From Tupaia tana (taxonomy: Eukaryota; Chordata; Mammalia; Scandentia; Tupaiidae), in the NCBI GenBank assembly GCA_026018925.1, contig JAKSZU010000032.1, forward strand, positions 372,001 to 436,000: a DNA stretch of 64,000 bases. The letters run 5' to 3'. Position 1 is the first letter of the stretch; the number at the start of each line of letters is the position of its first letter. The position numbers and the translations under genes are program-made. The notes beneath the pieces were generated by a model. It saw only the letters and a list, made by a program, of their open reading frames with translations, was not told where the DNA came from and made no database searches. This document shows positions 1 to 14,205 of the stretch, in pieces.

Positions 1-3000
1 CTAACAGTAGCCCTAAACTTACTCCCTCAAACTAAGTTCAAACCTAACCTAACCTGAAGCCTAACTCAAACCATAGACCTAACCCTAACCCTAGGCGGAC
101 ACCTGAAGCTCAACCCCAACCCTAACCTGACCCTGACTCTTACTCCAACCGTAACACTGAACCGAAAACTAACAGTAGCCCTAAACTTACTCCCTCAAAC
201 TAAGTTCAAACCTAACCTAACCTGAAGCCTAACTCAAACCATAGACCTAACCCTAACCGTAGGCGGACACCATAAGCTCAACCCCAACCCTAACATGGCT
301 CTGACGCTAACACCAACCATAAAAGTTACCCGAAAACTAACAGTAGCCCTAAACTAACTCCCACAAACTAAGTTCAAACCTAACCTAACCTGAAGCCTAA
401 CTCAAACCACAAACCTAACCCTAACCCTAGGCGGACACCTGAAGCTCAACCCCAACCCTAACCTGACCCTGACTCTTACTCCAACCGTAACACTGAACCG
501 AAAACTAACAGTAGCCCTAAACTTACTCCCTCAAGCTAAGTTCAAACCTCACCTCACCTGAAGCCTAACTCAAACCACAGACCTAACCCTAACCCTAGGC
601 GGACACCTTAAGCTCAACCCCAACTCTAACCTGACCCTGATGCTAACTCCAACCATAACACTGAACCGACAACTAACACTAGCCCTAAACTTACTCCCTC
701 AAACTAAGTTCACACCTAACCTAACCTGAAGCCTAACTCAAACTATAGACCTAACCCTAACCCTAGGCGGACACCTTAAGCCCAACCCCAAACCTAACCT
801 GACCCTGACGCTAACTCGAACCATAACACTGAACCGACAACTAACAGTAGCCCTAAACTTACTCCGTCAAACTAAGTTCAAACCTAACCTAACCTGAAGC
901 CTAACTCAAACCATAGACCTAACCCTAACCCTAGGCGGACACCTTAAGCTCCACCCCAAACCTAACCTGACCCTGACGCTATCTTCAACCGTAACACTGA
1001 ACCAAAAACTAACAGTAGCCCTAAACTTACTCCCTCAAACTAAGTTCACACCTAACCTAACCTAAAGCCTAACTCAAACCACAGACCTAACCCTAACCCT
1101 AGGCGGACACCTTATGCTTAACCCCACCTAACCTGACCCTGACGCTTACTCCAACCGTAACAGTTAAACGAAAACTAACAGTAGCCCTAAATTTACTCCC
1201 TCAAACTAAGTTCAAACCTAACCTAACCTGAAGCCTAACTCAAACCATAGACCTAACCCTAACCCTAGGCGGACACCTGAAGCTCAACTCCAAACCTAAC
1301 CTGGCACGTAAGCTAACTCCAACAATAGCAGCTACCCGAAAACTAACAGTCGCCCTAAACTTACTCCCTCAAACTAAGTTCTAACCTAACCTTACCTGAA
1401 GCGATAATCAAACCATACACATAACCCTAACCCTAGGCGGACACCTTAAGCTCAACCCCAACCCTACCCTGACCCTCACGCTAACTCCAACCGTAACACT
1501 GAACCGAAAACTAACAGTAGCCCTAAACTTACTCCCTCAAACTAATTTCAAACCTAACCTAACCTGAAGCCTAACTCAAACCATAGACCTAACCCTAACC
1601 CTAGGCGGACACCTGAAGCTCAACCCCAACCCTAACCTGACTGTGACGCTATCTCCAACCGGAACACTGAACCGAAAACTAACAATAGCCCTAAACTTAC
1701 TCCCTCAAACTAAGTTCAAATCTAAACTAACCTGAAGCCTAACTCAAACAATACACCTAACCCGAACCCTAGGCGGACACCTTAAGCTCAACCCCAACCC
1801 TAACCTGGACCTGAGGCTAAAACCAACCGTAACACTGAACCGAAAACTAACAGTAGCCCAAAACTTACTCCCTCAAACTAAGTTCAATCCTAACCTAACC
1901 TGAAGCCTAAATGAAACCATAGACCTAACCCTAACCCTAGGCTGACACCTTATGCTTAACCCCCACCCTAATCTGACCCTGACGCTTACTCCAACCGTAA
2001 CACTGAACCGAAAACAAACAGTAGCCCTAAACTTACTCCCTCAAACTAAGTTCAAACCTAACCTAACCTGAAGCCTAACTCAAACCATAGACCTAACCCT
2101 AACCCTAGGCGGACACCTTAAGCTCAACCACAACCCTAAAATGGCCGTGACGCTAACTCCAACCATAACAGTTACCCGAAAACTAACAGTAGACCTAAAC
2201 TTACTCCCTCAAACTAAGTTCAAACCTAACCTAACCTGAAGCCTAAATCAAACCATACAACTAACCGTAACCCTAGGCGGACACCTTAATCTCAACCCCA
2301 ACCCTAACCTGACCCTCACGCTAAATCCAACCGTAACACTGAACCGACAACTAACAGTAGCCCTAAACTTACTCCCTCAAACTAAGGTCAAACCTAACCT
2401 AACCTGAAGCCTAACTCAAACCACAGACCGAACCCTACCCATAGGTGGACACCTGAAGCTCAACGCCAACCCTAACCTGACCCTGACGCTATCTCCAACC
2501 GTAACACTGAACCGAAAACAGACAGTAGCCCTAAACTTACTCCCTCAAACTAAGTTCAAACCTAACATAACCTGAAGCCTAACTCAAACCATAGACCTAA
2601 CCCTAATCCTAGGCGGACACCTGAAGCTCAACCCCAACCCTAGCCTGACCCTGACGCTATCTCCAACCGTAACACTGAACCAAAACTAACAGTAGCCCTA
2701 AACTTACTCCCTCAAACTATGTTCAAACCTAACCTAACCTGAAGCCTAAATCAAACCATACACCTAACCCTAACCCTAGGCGGACATCTTAAGCTCAACC
2801 CCAAACCTAACGTGACCCTGACGCTTACTCCAACCCTCACAGTTAACCGAAAACTAACAGTAGCCCTAAACTTACTCCCTCAAACTAAGTTCTATCCTAA
2901 CCTTACCTGAAGCGATAATCAAACCATACACCTAACCCTAACCCTAGGCGGACACCTTAAGCTCAACCCCAACCCTAACCTGACCCTCACGCTAACTCCA

Positions 3001-3050
3001 ACCGTAACACTGAACCGAAAACTAACAGTAGCCCTAAACTTACTCCCTCA
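1..3050. repeat. Diverged higher-order repeat copy at the left edge
   Basis: This stretch resembles the following block at an offset of about 3693 bp (TAACATGGCT at 291 and 3984), then 3692 bp (CTAACCTAACCTTACC at 1381 and 5073), then 3524 bp (TAAAATGGCC at 2137 and 5661). The drop of 168 bp means one whole monomer near 1870-2040 is present here and missing in the later copy. From about 2590 the sequence instead matches 9807 onward at an offset of 7217 bp. It therefore looks like an older, rearranged copy of the 3357-bp unit, truncated by the window edge. No gene is seen. Confidence 0.75.
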
Positions 3051-6000
3051 AAATAAGTTCAATCCTTACCTAACCTGAAGCCTAAATGAAACCATAGACC
3101 TAACCCTAACCCTAGTCTGACACCTTATGCTTAACCCCCACCTTAACCTGACCCTGACGCTTACTCCAACCGTAACACTGAACTGAAAACAAACAGTAGC
3201 CCTAAACTTACTCCCTCAAACTAAGTTCAAACCTCACCTAACCTGAAGCCTTACTCAAACCATAGACCTAACCCTAACCCTAGGCGGACACCTGAAGCTC
3301 AACCCCAACCCTAACCTGACCCTGACTCTTACTCCAACCATAACACTGAACCGAAACTAACAGTAGCCCTAAACTTACTCCCTCAAACTAAGTTCAATCC
3401 TAACCTAACCTGAAGCCTAACTGAAACCATAGACCTAACCCTAACCCTAGGCGGACACCTCAAGCCCAACCACAACCCTAAAATGGCCGTGACGCTAACT
3501 CCAACCATAACAGTTACCCGAAAACTAACAGTAGACCTAAACTTACTACCTCAAACTAAGTTCAAACCTAACCTAACCTGAAGCCTAAATCAAAACCATA
3601 CACCTAACCCTAACCCTAGGCGGACACCTTAAGCTCAACTCCAAACCTAACCTGACCCTCACGCTAAATCCAACCGTAACACTGAACCAAAAACTAACAG
3701 TAGCCCTAAACTTACTCCCTCAAACTAAGTTCAAACCTAACCTAACCTGAAGCCTAACTCAAACCATAGACCTAACCCTAACCCTAGGCGGACCCCTGAA
3801 GCTCAACCCCAACCCTAACCTGACCCTGACTCTTACTCCAACCGTAACACTGAACCGAAAACTAACAGTAGCCCTAAACTTACTCCCTCAAACTAAGTTC
3901 AAACCTAACCTAACCTGAAGCCTAAGTCAAACCATAGACCTAACCCTAACCCTAGGCGGACACCTTAAGCTCAACCCCAACCCTAACATGGCTCTGACGC
4001 TAACACCAACCATAAGAGTTACCCGAAAACTAACAGTAGCCCTAAACTAACTCCCACAAACTAAGTTCAAACCTTACCTAACCTGAAGCCTAACTCAAAC
4101 CACAAACCTAACCCTAACCCTAGGCGGACACCTGAAGCTCAACCCCAACCCTAACATGACCCTGACTCTTACTCCAACCGTAACACTGAACCGAAAACTA
4201 ACAGTAGCCCTAAACTTACTCCCTCAAGCTAAGTTCAAACCTAACCTCACCTGAAGCCTAACTGAAACCACAGACCTAACCCTAACCCTAGGCGGACACC
4301 TTAAGCTCAACCCCAACCCTAACCTGACCCTGACACTAACTCCAACCATAACACTGAACCGACAATTAACAGTAGCCCTAAACTTACTCCCTCAAACTAA
4401 GTTCAAAATAACCTAACCTGAAGCCTAACTCAAACCATAGACCTAACCCTAACCCTAGGCGGACACCTTAAGCTCAACCCCAAACCTAACCTGACCCTGA
4501 CGCTAACTCCAACCATAACACTGAACCGACAACTAACAGTAGCCCTAAACTTACTCCCTCAAACTAAGTTCAAACCTAACCTAACCTGAAGCCTAACTCA
4601 AACCATAGACCTAACCCTAACCCTAGGCGGACACCTTAAGCTCAACCCCAAACCTAACCTGACCCTGACGCTATCTCCAACCGTAACACTGAACCAAAAA
4701 CTAGCAGTAGCCCTAAACTTACTCCCTCAAACTAAGTTCACACCTAACCTAACCTGAAGCCTAACTCAAACCACAGACCTAACCCTAACCCTAGGCGGAC
4801 ACCTTATGCTTAACCCCACCTAACCTGACCCTGACGCTTACTCCAACCGTAACAGTTAAACGAAAACTAACAGTAGCCCTAAATTTACTCCCTCAAACTA
4901 AGTTCAAACCTAACCTAACCTGAAGCCTAACTCAAACCATAGACCTAACCCTAACCCTAGGCGGACACCTGAAGCTCAACTCCAAACCTAACCTGGCACG
5001 TAAGCTAACTCCAACAATAGCAGCTACCCGAAAACTAACAGTCGCCCTAAACTTACTCCCTCAAACTAAGTTCTAACCTAACCTTACCTGAAGCGATAAT
5101 CAAACCATACACCTAACCCTAACCCTAGGCGGACACCTTAAGCTCAACCCCCACCCTAACCTGACCCTCACGCTAACTCCAACCGTAACACTGAACCGAA
5201 AACTAACAGTAGCCCTAAACTTACTCCCTCAAACTAATTTCAAACCTAACCTAACCTGAAGCCTAACTGAAACCATAGACCTAACCCTAACCCTAGGCGG
5301 ACAGCTGAAGCTCAACCCCAACCCTAACCTGACCGTGACGCTATCTCCAACCGTAACACTGAACCGAAAACTATCAATAGCCCTAAACTTACTCCCTCAA
5401 ACTAAATTCAAATCTAAACTAACTTGAAGCCTAACTAAAACAATACACCTAATCCGAACCCTAGGCAGACACCTTAAGCTCAACCCCAACCCAAACCTGG
5501 ACCTGAGGCTAAAACCAACCGTAACACTGAACCGAAAACTAACAGTAGCCCTAAACTTACTCCCTCAAACTAAGTTCAAACCTAACCTAACCTGAAGCCT
5601 AACTCAAACCATAGACCTAACCCTAACCCTAGGCGGACACCTTAAGCTCAACCACAACCCTAAAATGGCCGTGACGCTAACTCCAACCATAACAGTTACC
5701 CGAAAACTAACAGTAGACCTAAACTTACTCCCTCAAACTAAGTTCAAACCTAACCTAACCTGAAGCCTAAATCAAACCATACACCTAACCCTAACCCTAG
5801 GCGGACACCTTAAGCTCAACCCCAACCCTAACCTGACCCTCACGCTAAATCCAACCGTAACACTAAACCGACAACTAACAGTAGCCCTAAACTTACTCCC
5901 TCAAACTAAGGTCAAACCTAACCTAACCTGAAGCCGAACTCAAACCACAGACCGAACCCTAACCCTAGGCGGACACCTGAAGCTCAACCCCAACCCTAAC

Positions 6001-6407
6001 CTGACCCTGACGCTATCTCCAACCGTAACACTGAACCGAAAACTAACAGTAGCCCTAAACTTACTCCTTCAAGCTAAGTTCAAACCTAACCTAACCTGAA
6101 GCCTAACTCAAACCATAGACCTAACCCTAACCCTAGACGGACACCTTAATCTCAACCTCAACCCTATCATGGCCCTGACGCTAACTCCAACCATAACACA
6201 GAACCGAAAACTAACAGTTGCCCTAAACTTACTCCCCCAAGCTAAGTTCAAACCTAACCTCACCTGAAGCCTAACTCAAACCACAGACCTAACCCTAACC
6301 CTAGGCGGACACCTTAAGCTCAACCCCAACCCTAAACGGACCCTGACGCTAACTCCAACCATAACACTGAACCGACAACTAACAGTAGCCCTAAACTTAC
6401 TCCCTCA
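3051..6407. repeat. 3357-bp higher-order repeat unit, copy 1
   Basis: Block of about 20 monomers (3357 bp, 3 short of 20 x 168) repeated directly after itself at 6408. Private variants shared by both copies at exactly 3357 bp include CTAGTCTGACACC (about 3113 and 6470), AACTGAAAACAAACAG (3181 and 6538), GTTCAAAATAACC (4401 and 7758), CTAGCAGTAG (4701 and 8058) and CTAGACGGACACC (6133 and 9490). I found no mismatch in any stretch compared. The ends are approximate because both flanks are themselves satellite. Confidence 0.9.
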
Positions 6408-9400
6408 AAATAAGTTCAATCCTTACCTAACCTGAAGCCTAAATGAAACCATAGACCTAACCCTAACCCTAGTCTGACACCTTATGCTTAACCCCCACCT
6501 TAACCTGACCCTGACGCTTACTCCAACCGTAACACTGAACTGAAAACAAACAGTAGCCCTAAACTTACTCCCTCAAACTAAGTTCAAACCTCACCTAACC
6601 TGAAGCCTTACTCAAACCATAGACCTAACCCTAACCCTAGGCGGACACCTGAAGCTCAACCCCAACCCTAACCTGACCCTGACTCTTACTCCAACCATAA
6701 CACTGAACCGAAACTAACAGTAGCCCTAAACTTACTCCCTCAAACTAAGTTCAATCCTAACCTAACCTGAAGCCTAACTGAAACCATAGACCTAACCCTA
6801 ACCCTAGGCGGACACCTCAAGCCCAACCACAACCCTAAAATGGCCGTGACGCTAACTCCAACCATAACAGTTACCCGAAAACTAACAGTAGACCTAAACT
6901 TACTACCTCAAACTAAGTTCAAACCTAACCTAACCTGAAGCCTAAATCAAAACCATACACCTAACCCTAACCCTAGGCGGACACCTTAAGCTCAACTCCA
7001 AACCTAACCTGACCCTCACGCTAAATCCAACCGTAACACTGAACCAAAAACTAACAGTAGCCCTAAACTTACTCCCTCAAACTAAGTTCAAACCTAACCT
7101 AACCTGAAGCCTAACTCAAACCATAGACCTAACCCTAACCCTAGGCGGACCCCTGAAGCTCAACCCCAACCCTAACCTGACCCTGACTCTTACTCCAACC
7201 GTAACACTGAACCGAAAACTAACAGTAGCCCTAAACTTACTCCCTCAAACTAAGTTCAAACCTAACCTAACCTGAAGCCTAAGTCAAACCATAGACCTAA
7301 CCCTAACCCTAGGCGGACACCTTAAGCTCAACCCCAACCCTAACATGGCTCTGACGCTAACACCAACCATAAGAGTTACCCGAAAACTAACAGTAGCCCT
7401 AAACTAACTCCCACAAACTAAGTTCAAACCTTACCTAACCTGAAGCCTAACTCAAACCACAAACCTAACCCTAACCCTAGGCGGACACCTGAAGCTCAAC
7501 CCCAACCCTAACATGACCCTGACTCTTACTCCAACCGTAACACTGAACCGAAAACTAACAGTAGCCCTAAACTTACTCCCTCAAGCTAAGTTCAAACCTA
7601 ACCTCACCTGAAGCCTAACTGAAACCACAGACCTAACCCTAACCCTAGGCGGACACCTTAAGCTCAACCCCAACCCTAACCTGACCCTGACACTAACTCC
7701 AACCATAACACTGAACCGACAATTAACAGTAGCCCTAAACTTACTCCCTCAAACTAAGTTCAAAATAACCTAACCTGAAGCCTAACTCAAACCATAGACC
7801 TAACCCTAACCCTAGGCGGACACCTTAAGCTCAACCCCAAACCTAACCTGACCCTGACGCTAACTCCAACCATAACACTGAACCGACAACTAACAGTAGC
7901 CCTAAACTTACTCCCTCAAACTAAGTTCAAACCTAACCTAACCTGAAGCCTAACTCAAACCATAGACCTAACCCTAACCCTAGGCGGACACCTTAAGCTC
8001 AACCCCAAACCTAACCTGACCCTGACGCTATCTCCAACCGTAACACTGAACCAAAAACTAGCAGTAGCCCTAAACTTACTCCCTCAAACTAAGTTCACAC
8101 CTAACCTAACCTGAAGCCTAACTCAAACCACAGACCTAACCCTAACCCTAGGCGGACACCTTATGCTTAACCCCACCTAACCTGACCCTGACGCTTACTC
8201 CAACCGTAACAGTTAAACGAAAACTAACAGTAGCCCTAAATTTACTCCCTCAAACTAAGTTCAAACCTAACCTAACCTGAAGCCTAACTCAAACCATAGA
8301 CCTAACCCTAACCCTAGGCGGACACCTGAAGCTCAACTCCAAACCTAACCTGGCACGTAAGCTAACTCCAACAATAGCAGCTACCCGAAAACTAACAGTC
8401 GCCCTAAACTTACTCCCTCAAACTAAGTTCTAACCTAACCTTACCTGAAGCGATAATCAAACCATACACCTAACCCTAACCCTAGGCGGACACCTTAAGC
8501 TCAACCCCCACCCTAACCTGACCCTCACGCTAACTCCAACCGTAACACTGAACCGAAAACTAACAGTAGCCCTAAACTTACTCCCTCAAACTAATTTCAA
8601 ACCTAACCTAACCTGAAGCCTAACTGAAACCATAGACCTAACCCTAACCCTAGGCGGACAGCTGAAGCTCAACCCCAACCCTAACCTGACCGTGACGCTA
8701 TCTCCAACCGTAACACTGAACCGAAAACTATCAATAGCCCTAAACTTACTCCCTCAAACTAAATTCAAATCTAAACTAACTTGAAGCCTAACTAAAACAA
8801 TACACCTAATCCGAACCCTAGGCAGACACCTTAAGCTCAACCCCAACCCAAACCTGGACCTGAGGCTAAAACCAACCGTAACACTGAACCGAAAACTAAC
8901 AGTAGCCCTAAACTTACTCCCTCAAACTAAGTTCAAACCTAACCTAACCTGAAGCCTAACTCAAACCATAGACCTAACCCTAACCCTAGGCGGACACCTT
9001 AAGCTCAACCACAACCCTAAAATGGCCGTGACGCTAACTCCAACCATAACAGTTACCCGAAAACTAACAGTAGACCTAAACTTACTCCCTCAAACTAAGT
9101 TCAAACCTAACCTAACCTGAAGCCTAAATCAAACCATACACCTAACCCTAACCCTAGGCGGACACCTTAAGCTCAACCCCAACCCTAACCTGACCCTCAC
9201 GCTAAATCCAACCGTAACACTAAACCGACAACTAACAGTAGCCCTAAACTTACTCCCTCAAACTAAGGTCAAACCTAACCTAACCTGAAGCCGAACTCAA
9301 ACCACAGACCGAACCCTAACCCTAGGCGGACACCTGAAGCTCAACCCCAACCCTAACCTGACCCTGACGCTATCTCCAACCGTAACACTGAACCGAAAAC

Positions 9401-9764
9401 TAACAGTAGCCCTAAACTTACTCCTTCAAGCTAAGTTCAAACCTAACCTAACCTGAAGCCTAACTCAAACCATAGACCTAACCCTAACCCTAGACGGACA
9501 CCTTAATCTCAACCTCAACCCTATCATGGCCCTGACGCTAACTCCAACCATAACACAGAACCGAAAACTAACAGTTGCCCTAAACTTACTCCCCCAAGCT
9601 AAGTTCAAACCTAACCTCACCTGAAGCCTAACTCAAACCACAGACCTAACCCTAACCCTAGGCGGACACCTTAAGCTCAACCCCAACCCTAAACGGACCC
9701 TGACGCTAACTCCAACCATAACACTGAACCGACAACTAACAGTAGCCCTAAACTTACTCCCTCA
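6408..9764. repeat. 3357-bp higher-order repeat unit, copy 2
   Basis: Second, apparently identical copy of the block at 3051-6407. It ends near 9765, where copy 1 continues with CTCAAAATAAGTTCAATCC and this copy continues with CTCAAACTAAGTTCAAACC. A partial third copy begins near 10265 and follows the same series to about 10802, where it diverges. Near-perfect identity between neighbours, compared with clear divergence elsewhere in the array, points to a very recent tandem duplication or to an assembly duplication. Confidence 0.9.
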
Positions 9765-10510
9765 AACTAAGTTCAAACCTAACCTAACCTGAAGCCTAAC
9801 TCAAACCATAGACCTAACCCTAACCCTAGGCGGACACCTGAAGCTCCACCCCAACCCTAACCTGACCCTGACGCTATCTCCAACCGTAACACTGAACCAA
9901 AACTAACAGTAGCCCTAAACTTACTCCCTCAAACTATGTTCAAACCTAACCTAACCTGAAGCCTAAATCAAACCATACACCTAACCCTAACCCTAGGCGG
10001 ACACCTTAAGCTCAACCCCAAACCTAACCTGACCCTGACGCTTACTCCAACCCTAACAGTTAACCGAAAACTAACAGTAACCCTAAACTTACTCCCTCAA
10101 ACTAAGTTCTATCCTAACCTTACCTGAAGCGATAATCAAACCATACACCTAACCCTAACCCTAGGCGGACACCTTAAGCTCAACCCCAACCCTAACCTGA
10201 CCCTCACGCTAACTCCAACCGTAACACTGAACCGAAAACTAACAGTAGCCCTAAACTTACTCCCTCAAAATAAGTTCAATCCTTACCTAACCTGAAGCCT
10301 AAATGAAACCATAGACCTAACCCTAACCCTAGTCTGACACCTTATGCTTAACCCCCACCTTAACCTGACCCTGACGCTTACTCCAACTGTAACACTGAAC
10401 CGAAAACAAACAGTAGCCCTAAACTTACTCCCTCAAACTAAGTTCAAACCTAACCTAACCTGAAGCCTAACTCAAACCATAGACCTAACCCTAACCCTAG
10501 GCGGACACCT
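9350..10510. repeat. Satellite block repeated at +2014 bp, copy 1
   Basis: About seven monomers recur at 11364-12524 with an offset of exactly 2014 bp, which is 12 monomers minus 2 bp. Markers are CTCCTTCAAGC (9421 and 11435), ACTATGTTCAAACC (about 9933 and 11947) and CTCAAAATAAGTTCAATCC (about 10264 and 12278). The middle part also matches 2590-3585 at 7217 bp. Ends are approximate. Confidence 0.8.
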
Positions 10511-11363
10511 GAAGCTCAACCCCAACCCTAACCTGACCCTGACTCTTACTCCAACCGTAACACTGAACCGAAACTAACAGTAGCCCTAAACTTACTCCCT
10601 CAAACTAAGTTCAATCCTAACCTAACCTGAAGCCTAACTGAAACCATAGACCTAACCCTAACCCTAGGCGGACACCTCAAGCCCAACCACAACCCTAAAA
10701 TGGCCGTGACGCTAACTCCAACCATAACAGTTACCCGAAAACTAACAGTAGACCTAAACTTACTACCTCAAACTAAGTTCAAACCTAACCTAACCTGAAG
10801 CCTAACTCAAACCATAGACCTAACCTTAACCCTAGGCGGACACCTGAAGCTCAACCCCAACCCTAACCTGACCCTGACTCTTACTCCAACCGTAACACTG
10901 AACCGAAAACTAACAGTAGCCCTAAACTTACTCCCTCAAACTAAGTTCAAACCTAACCTAACCTGAAGCCTAACTCAAACCATAGACCTAACCCTAACCC
11001 TAGGCGGACACCTTAAGCTCAACCCCAACCCTAACCTGACCCTGACGCTAACTCCAACCGTAACACTGAACCGAAAACTAATAGTAGCCCTAAACTTACT
11101 TCCTCAAACTAAGTTCAATCCTAACCTAAACTGAAGCCTAAATGAAACCATAGACCTAACAATAACCCTAGGCGGAAACCTTAAGCTTAACCCCAACCCT
11201 AACCTCACCCTCACGGTAACTCCAACCGTACCACTGAACCGAAAACTAACAGTAACCCTAAACTTACTCCCTCAAACTAAGTTCAAACCTAACCTAACCT
11301 GAAGCCTAACTCAAACCATAGACCTAACCGTAACCCTAGGCCGACACCTGAAGCTAAACCCCA

Positions 11364-12524
11364 ACCCTAACCTGACCCTGACGCTATCTCCAACCGTAAC
11401 ACTGAACCGAAAACTAACAGTAGCCCTAAACTTACTCCTTCAAGCTAAGTTCAAACCTAACCTAACCTGAAGCCTAACTCAAACCATAGACCTAACCCTA
11501 ACCCTAGACGGACACCTTAAACTCAACCTCAACCCTATCATGACCCTGACGCTAACTCCAACCATAACACAGAACCGAAAACTAACAGTTGCCCTAAACT
11601 TACTCCCCCAAGCTAAGTTCAAACCTAACCTCACCTGAAGCCTAACTCAAACCACAGACCTAACCCTAACCCTAGGCGGACACCTTAAGCTCAACCCCAA
11701 CCCTAAACGGACCCTGACGCTAACTCCAACCATAACACTGAACCGACAACTAACAGTAGCCCTAAACTTACTCCCTCAAACTAAGTTCAAACCTAACCTA
11801 ACCTGAAGCCTAACTCAAACCATAGACCTAACCCTAACCCTAGGCGGACACCTGAAGCTCCACCCCAACCCTAACCTGACCCTGACGCTATCTCCAACCG
11901 TAACACTGAACCAAAACTAACAGTAGCCCTAAACTTACTCCCTCAAACTATGTTCAAACCTAACCTAACCTGAAGCCTAAATCAAACCATACACCTAACC
12001 CTAACCCTAGGCGGACACCTTAAGCTCAACCCCAAACCTAACCTGACCCTGACGCTTACTCCAACCCTAACAGTTAACCGAAAACTAACAGTAACCCTAA
12101 ACTTACTCCCTCAAACTAAGTTCTATCCTAACCTTACCTGAAGCGATAATCAAACCATACACCTAACCCTAACCCTAGGCGGACACCTTAAGCTCAACCC
12201 CAACCCTAACCTGACCCTCACGCTAACTCCAACCGTAACACTGAACCGACAACAAACAGTAGCCCTAAACTTACTCCCTCAAAATAAGTTCAATCCTTAC
12301 CTAACCTGAAGCCTAAATGAAACCATAGACCTAACCCTAACCCTAGTCTGACACCTTATGCTTAACCCCCACCTTAACCTGACCCTGACGCTTACTCCAA
12401 CCGTAACACTGAACCGAAAACAAACAGTAGCCCTGAACTTACTCCCTCAAATTAAGTTCAAACCTAACCTAACCTGAAGCCTAACTCAAACCATAGACCT
12501 AACCCTAACCCTAGGCGGACACCT
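11364..12524. repeat. Satellite block repeated at +2014 bp, copy 2
   Basis: Second copy of the 9350-10510 block. Small differences are present, for example CCGACAACAAACAG here against CCGAAAACTAACAG in copy 1 and AAATTAAGTTC against AAACTAAGTTC, so this duplication is older than the 3357-bp one. The stretch from 12525 to 14205 is ordinary satellite in which I see no gene and no clear longer repeat. Confidence 0.78.
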
Positions 12525-14205
12525 TAAGCTCAAACCCAACCCTAACATGGCCCTGTTGCTAACTCCAACCATAACAGTTACCCGAAAACTAACAGTAGCC
12601 CTAAACTTAGTCCCTCAAACTAAGTTCAAACCTAACCTAACCTGAAGCCTAACTCAAACCACAAACCTAACCCTAACCCTAGGCGGACACCTGAAGCTCA
12701 ACCCCAACCATAACCTGACCCTGACGCTATCTCCAACCGAAACACTGAACCGAAAACTACCAGTAGCCCTAAACTTACTCCCTCAAACTAAGTTCAATCC
12801 TAACCTAACCTGAAGCCTAAATGAAACCATAGACCTAACCCTAACCCTAGGCGGACACCTTATGCTGAACCCCCACCCTAACCTGACCCTTACGCTTACT
12901 CCAACCGTAACAGTTATCCGAAAACTAACAGTACCCTAAACTTACTCCCTAAAACTAAGTTCAAACCTAACCTAACCAGAAGCCAAAATCAAACCATACA
13001 CCTAACCTTAACCCTAGGCGGACACCTTAAGCTCAACCCCAACCCTAACCTGACCCTCACGCTAACTCCAACCGTAACACTGAACCGAAAACTAACAGTA
13101 GAGCTAAACTTACTCCCTCAAACTAACCTCAAACCTAACCTTACCTGAAGCCTAACTCAAACAGTAGACCTAACCCTAACCCTAGGCGGACACCTTAAGC
13201 TTGACCCCAACCCTAACCTGACCCTGAGGCTAAATTCAACCGTAACACTGAACCGATAAATACAATAGACCTAAACTTACTCCCTCAAACTAAGTTCAAA
13301 CCTAACCTAACCTGAAGCCTAACTCAAACCATAGACCTAACCCTAACCTAGGCGGTCACCTGAATCTCAACCCCAACCCTAACTTGACCATGACGCTATC
13401 TCCAACCGTAACGCTGAACCGAAAACTAACAGTAGCCCTAAACTTACTCCCTCAAACTAAGTTCAAACATAACCTAACCTGAAGCCTAACTCAAACGATA
13501 GACCCAACCCTAACCCTAGGCGGACACCTTAAGCTTAACCCCAAACCTAACCTGACCCTGAGGCTAAATCCAACCGGAACACTGAACCGAAAACTAACAG
13601 TAGCCCTAAACTTACTCCCTCAAAGTAAGTTCAATCCTAACCTAACCTGAAGCCTAAATGAAACCGTAGACCTAAACCTAACCCTAGGCGGACACCTTAT
13701 GCTTAACACCCACCCTAACCTGAACCTGACGCTTACTCCAACCGTAACAGTTAAACGAAAACTAACAGTAGCCCTAAACTTACTCCCTCTAACTAAGTTC
13801 AAACCTAACCTAACCTGAAGCCTAAATCATACCATACACCTAACCCTAACCCTAGGCGGACACCTTAAGCTCAACCCCAAACCTAACCTGACCCTGACGC
13901 TTACTCCAACCGAAACAGTTAACCGAAAACTAAAAGTAGCCCTAAACTGACTCCCTCAAACTAAGTTCAAACCTAACCTAACCTGAAGCCTAAATCAAAT
14001 CATAGACCTAACCCTAACCCTAGGCGGACACCTTATGCTTAACCCCCACCCTAACCTGACCCTGACGCTTACTCCAACTGTAACAGTTAACCGAAAACTA
14101 ACAGTAGCCCTAAACTTACTTCCTCAAACTAACTTCAAACCTAACCTAACCTGAAGCCTAAATCAAACCATACACCTAACCCTAACCCTAGGCGGACACC
14201 TTAAG

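Noticed and set aside
1-1000. True telomere at the left end
   Set aside because: Exact CCCTAA runs never exceed about three units before a variant segment; the sequence is a telomere-like satellite.
13620-13802. Minus-strand 60-codon open frame, with similar ones at 16137-16319 and 46187-46369
   Set aside because: The three proteins are near-copies of one another because they are the same monomer read on the reverse strand; 168 is a multiple of 3, so open frames arise by chance in the satellite.
1-14205. CRISPR-like array of regular repeats
   Set aside because: The repeats are contiguous 168-bp monomers without unique spacers, in a eukaryotic satellite; there are no cas genes.
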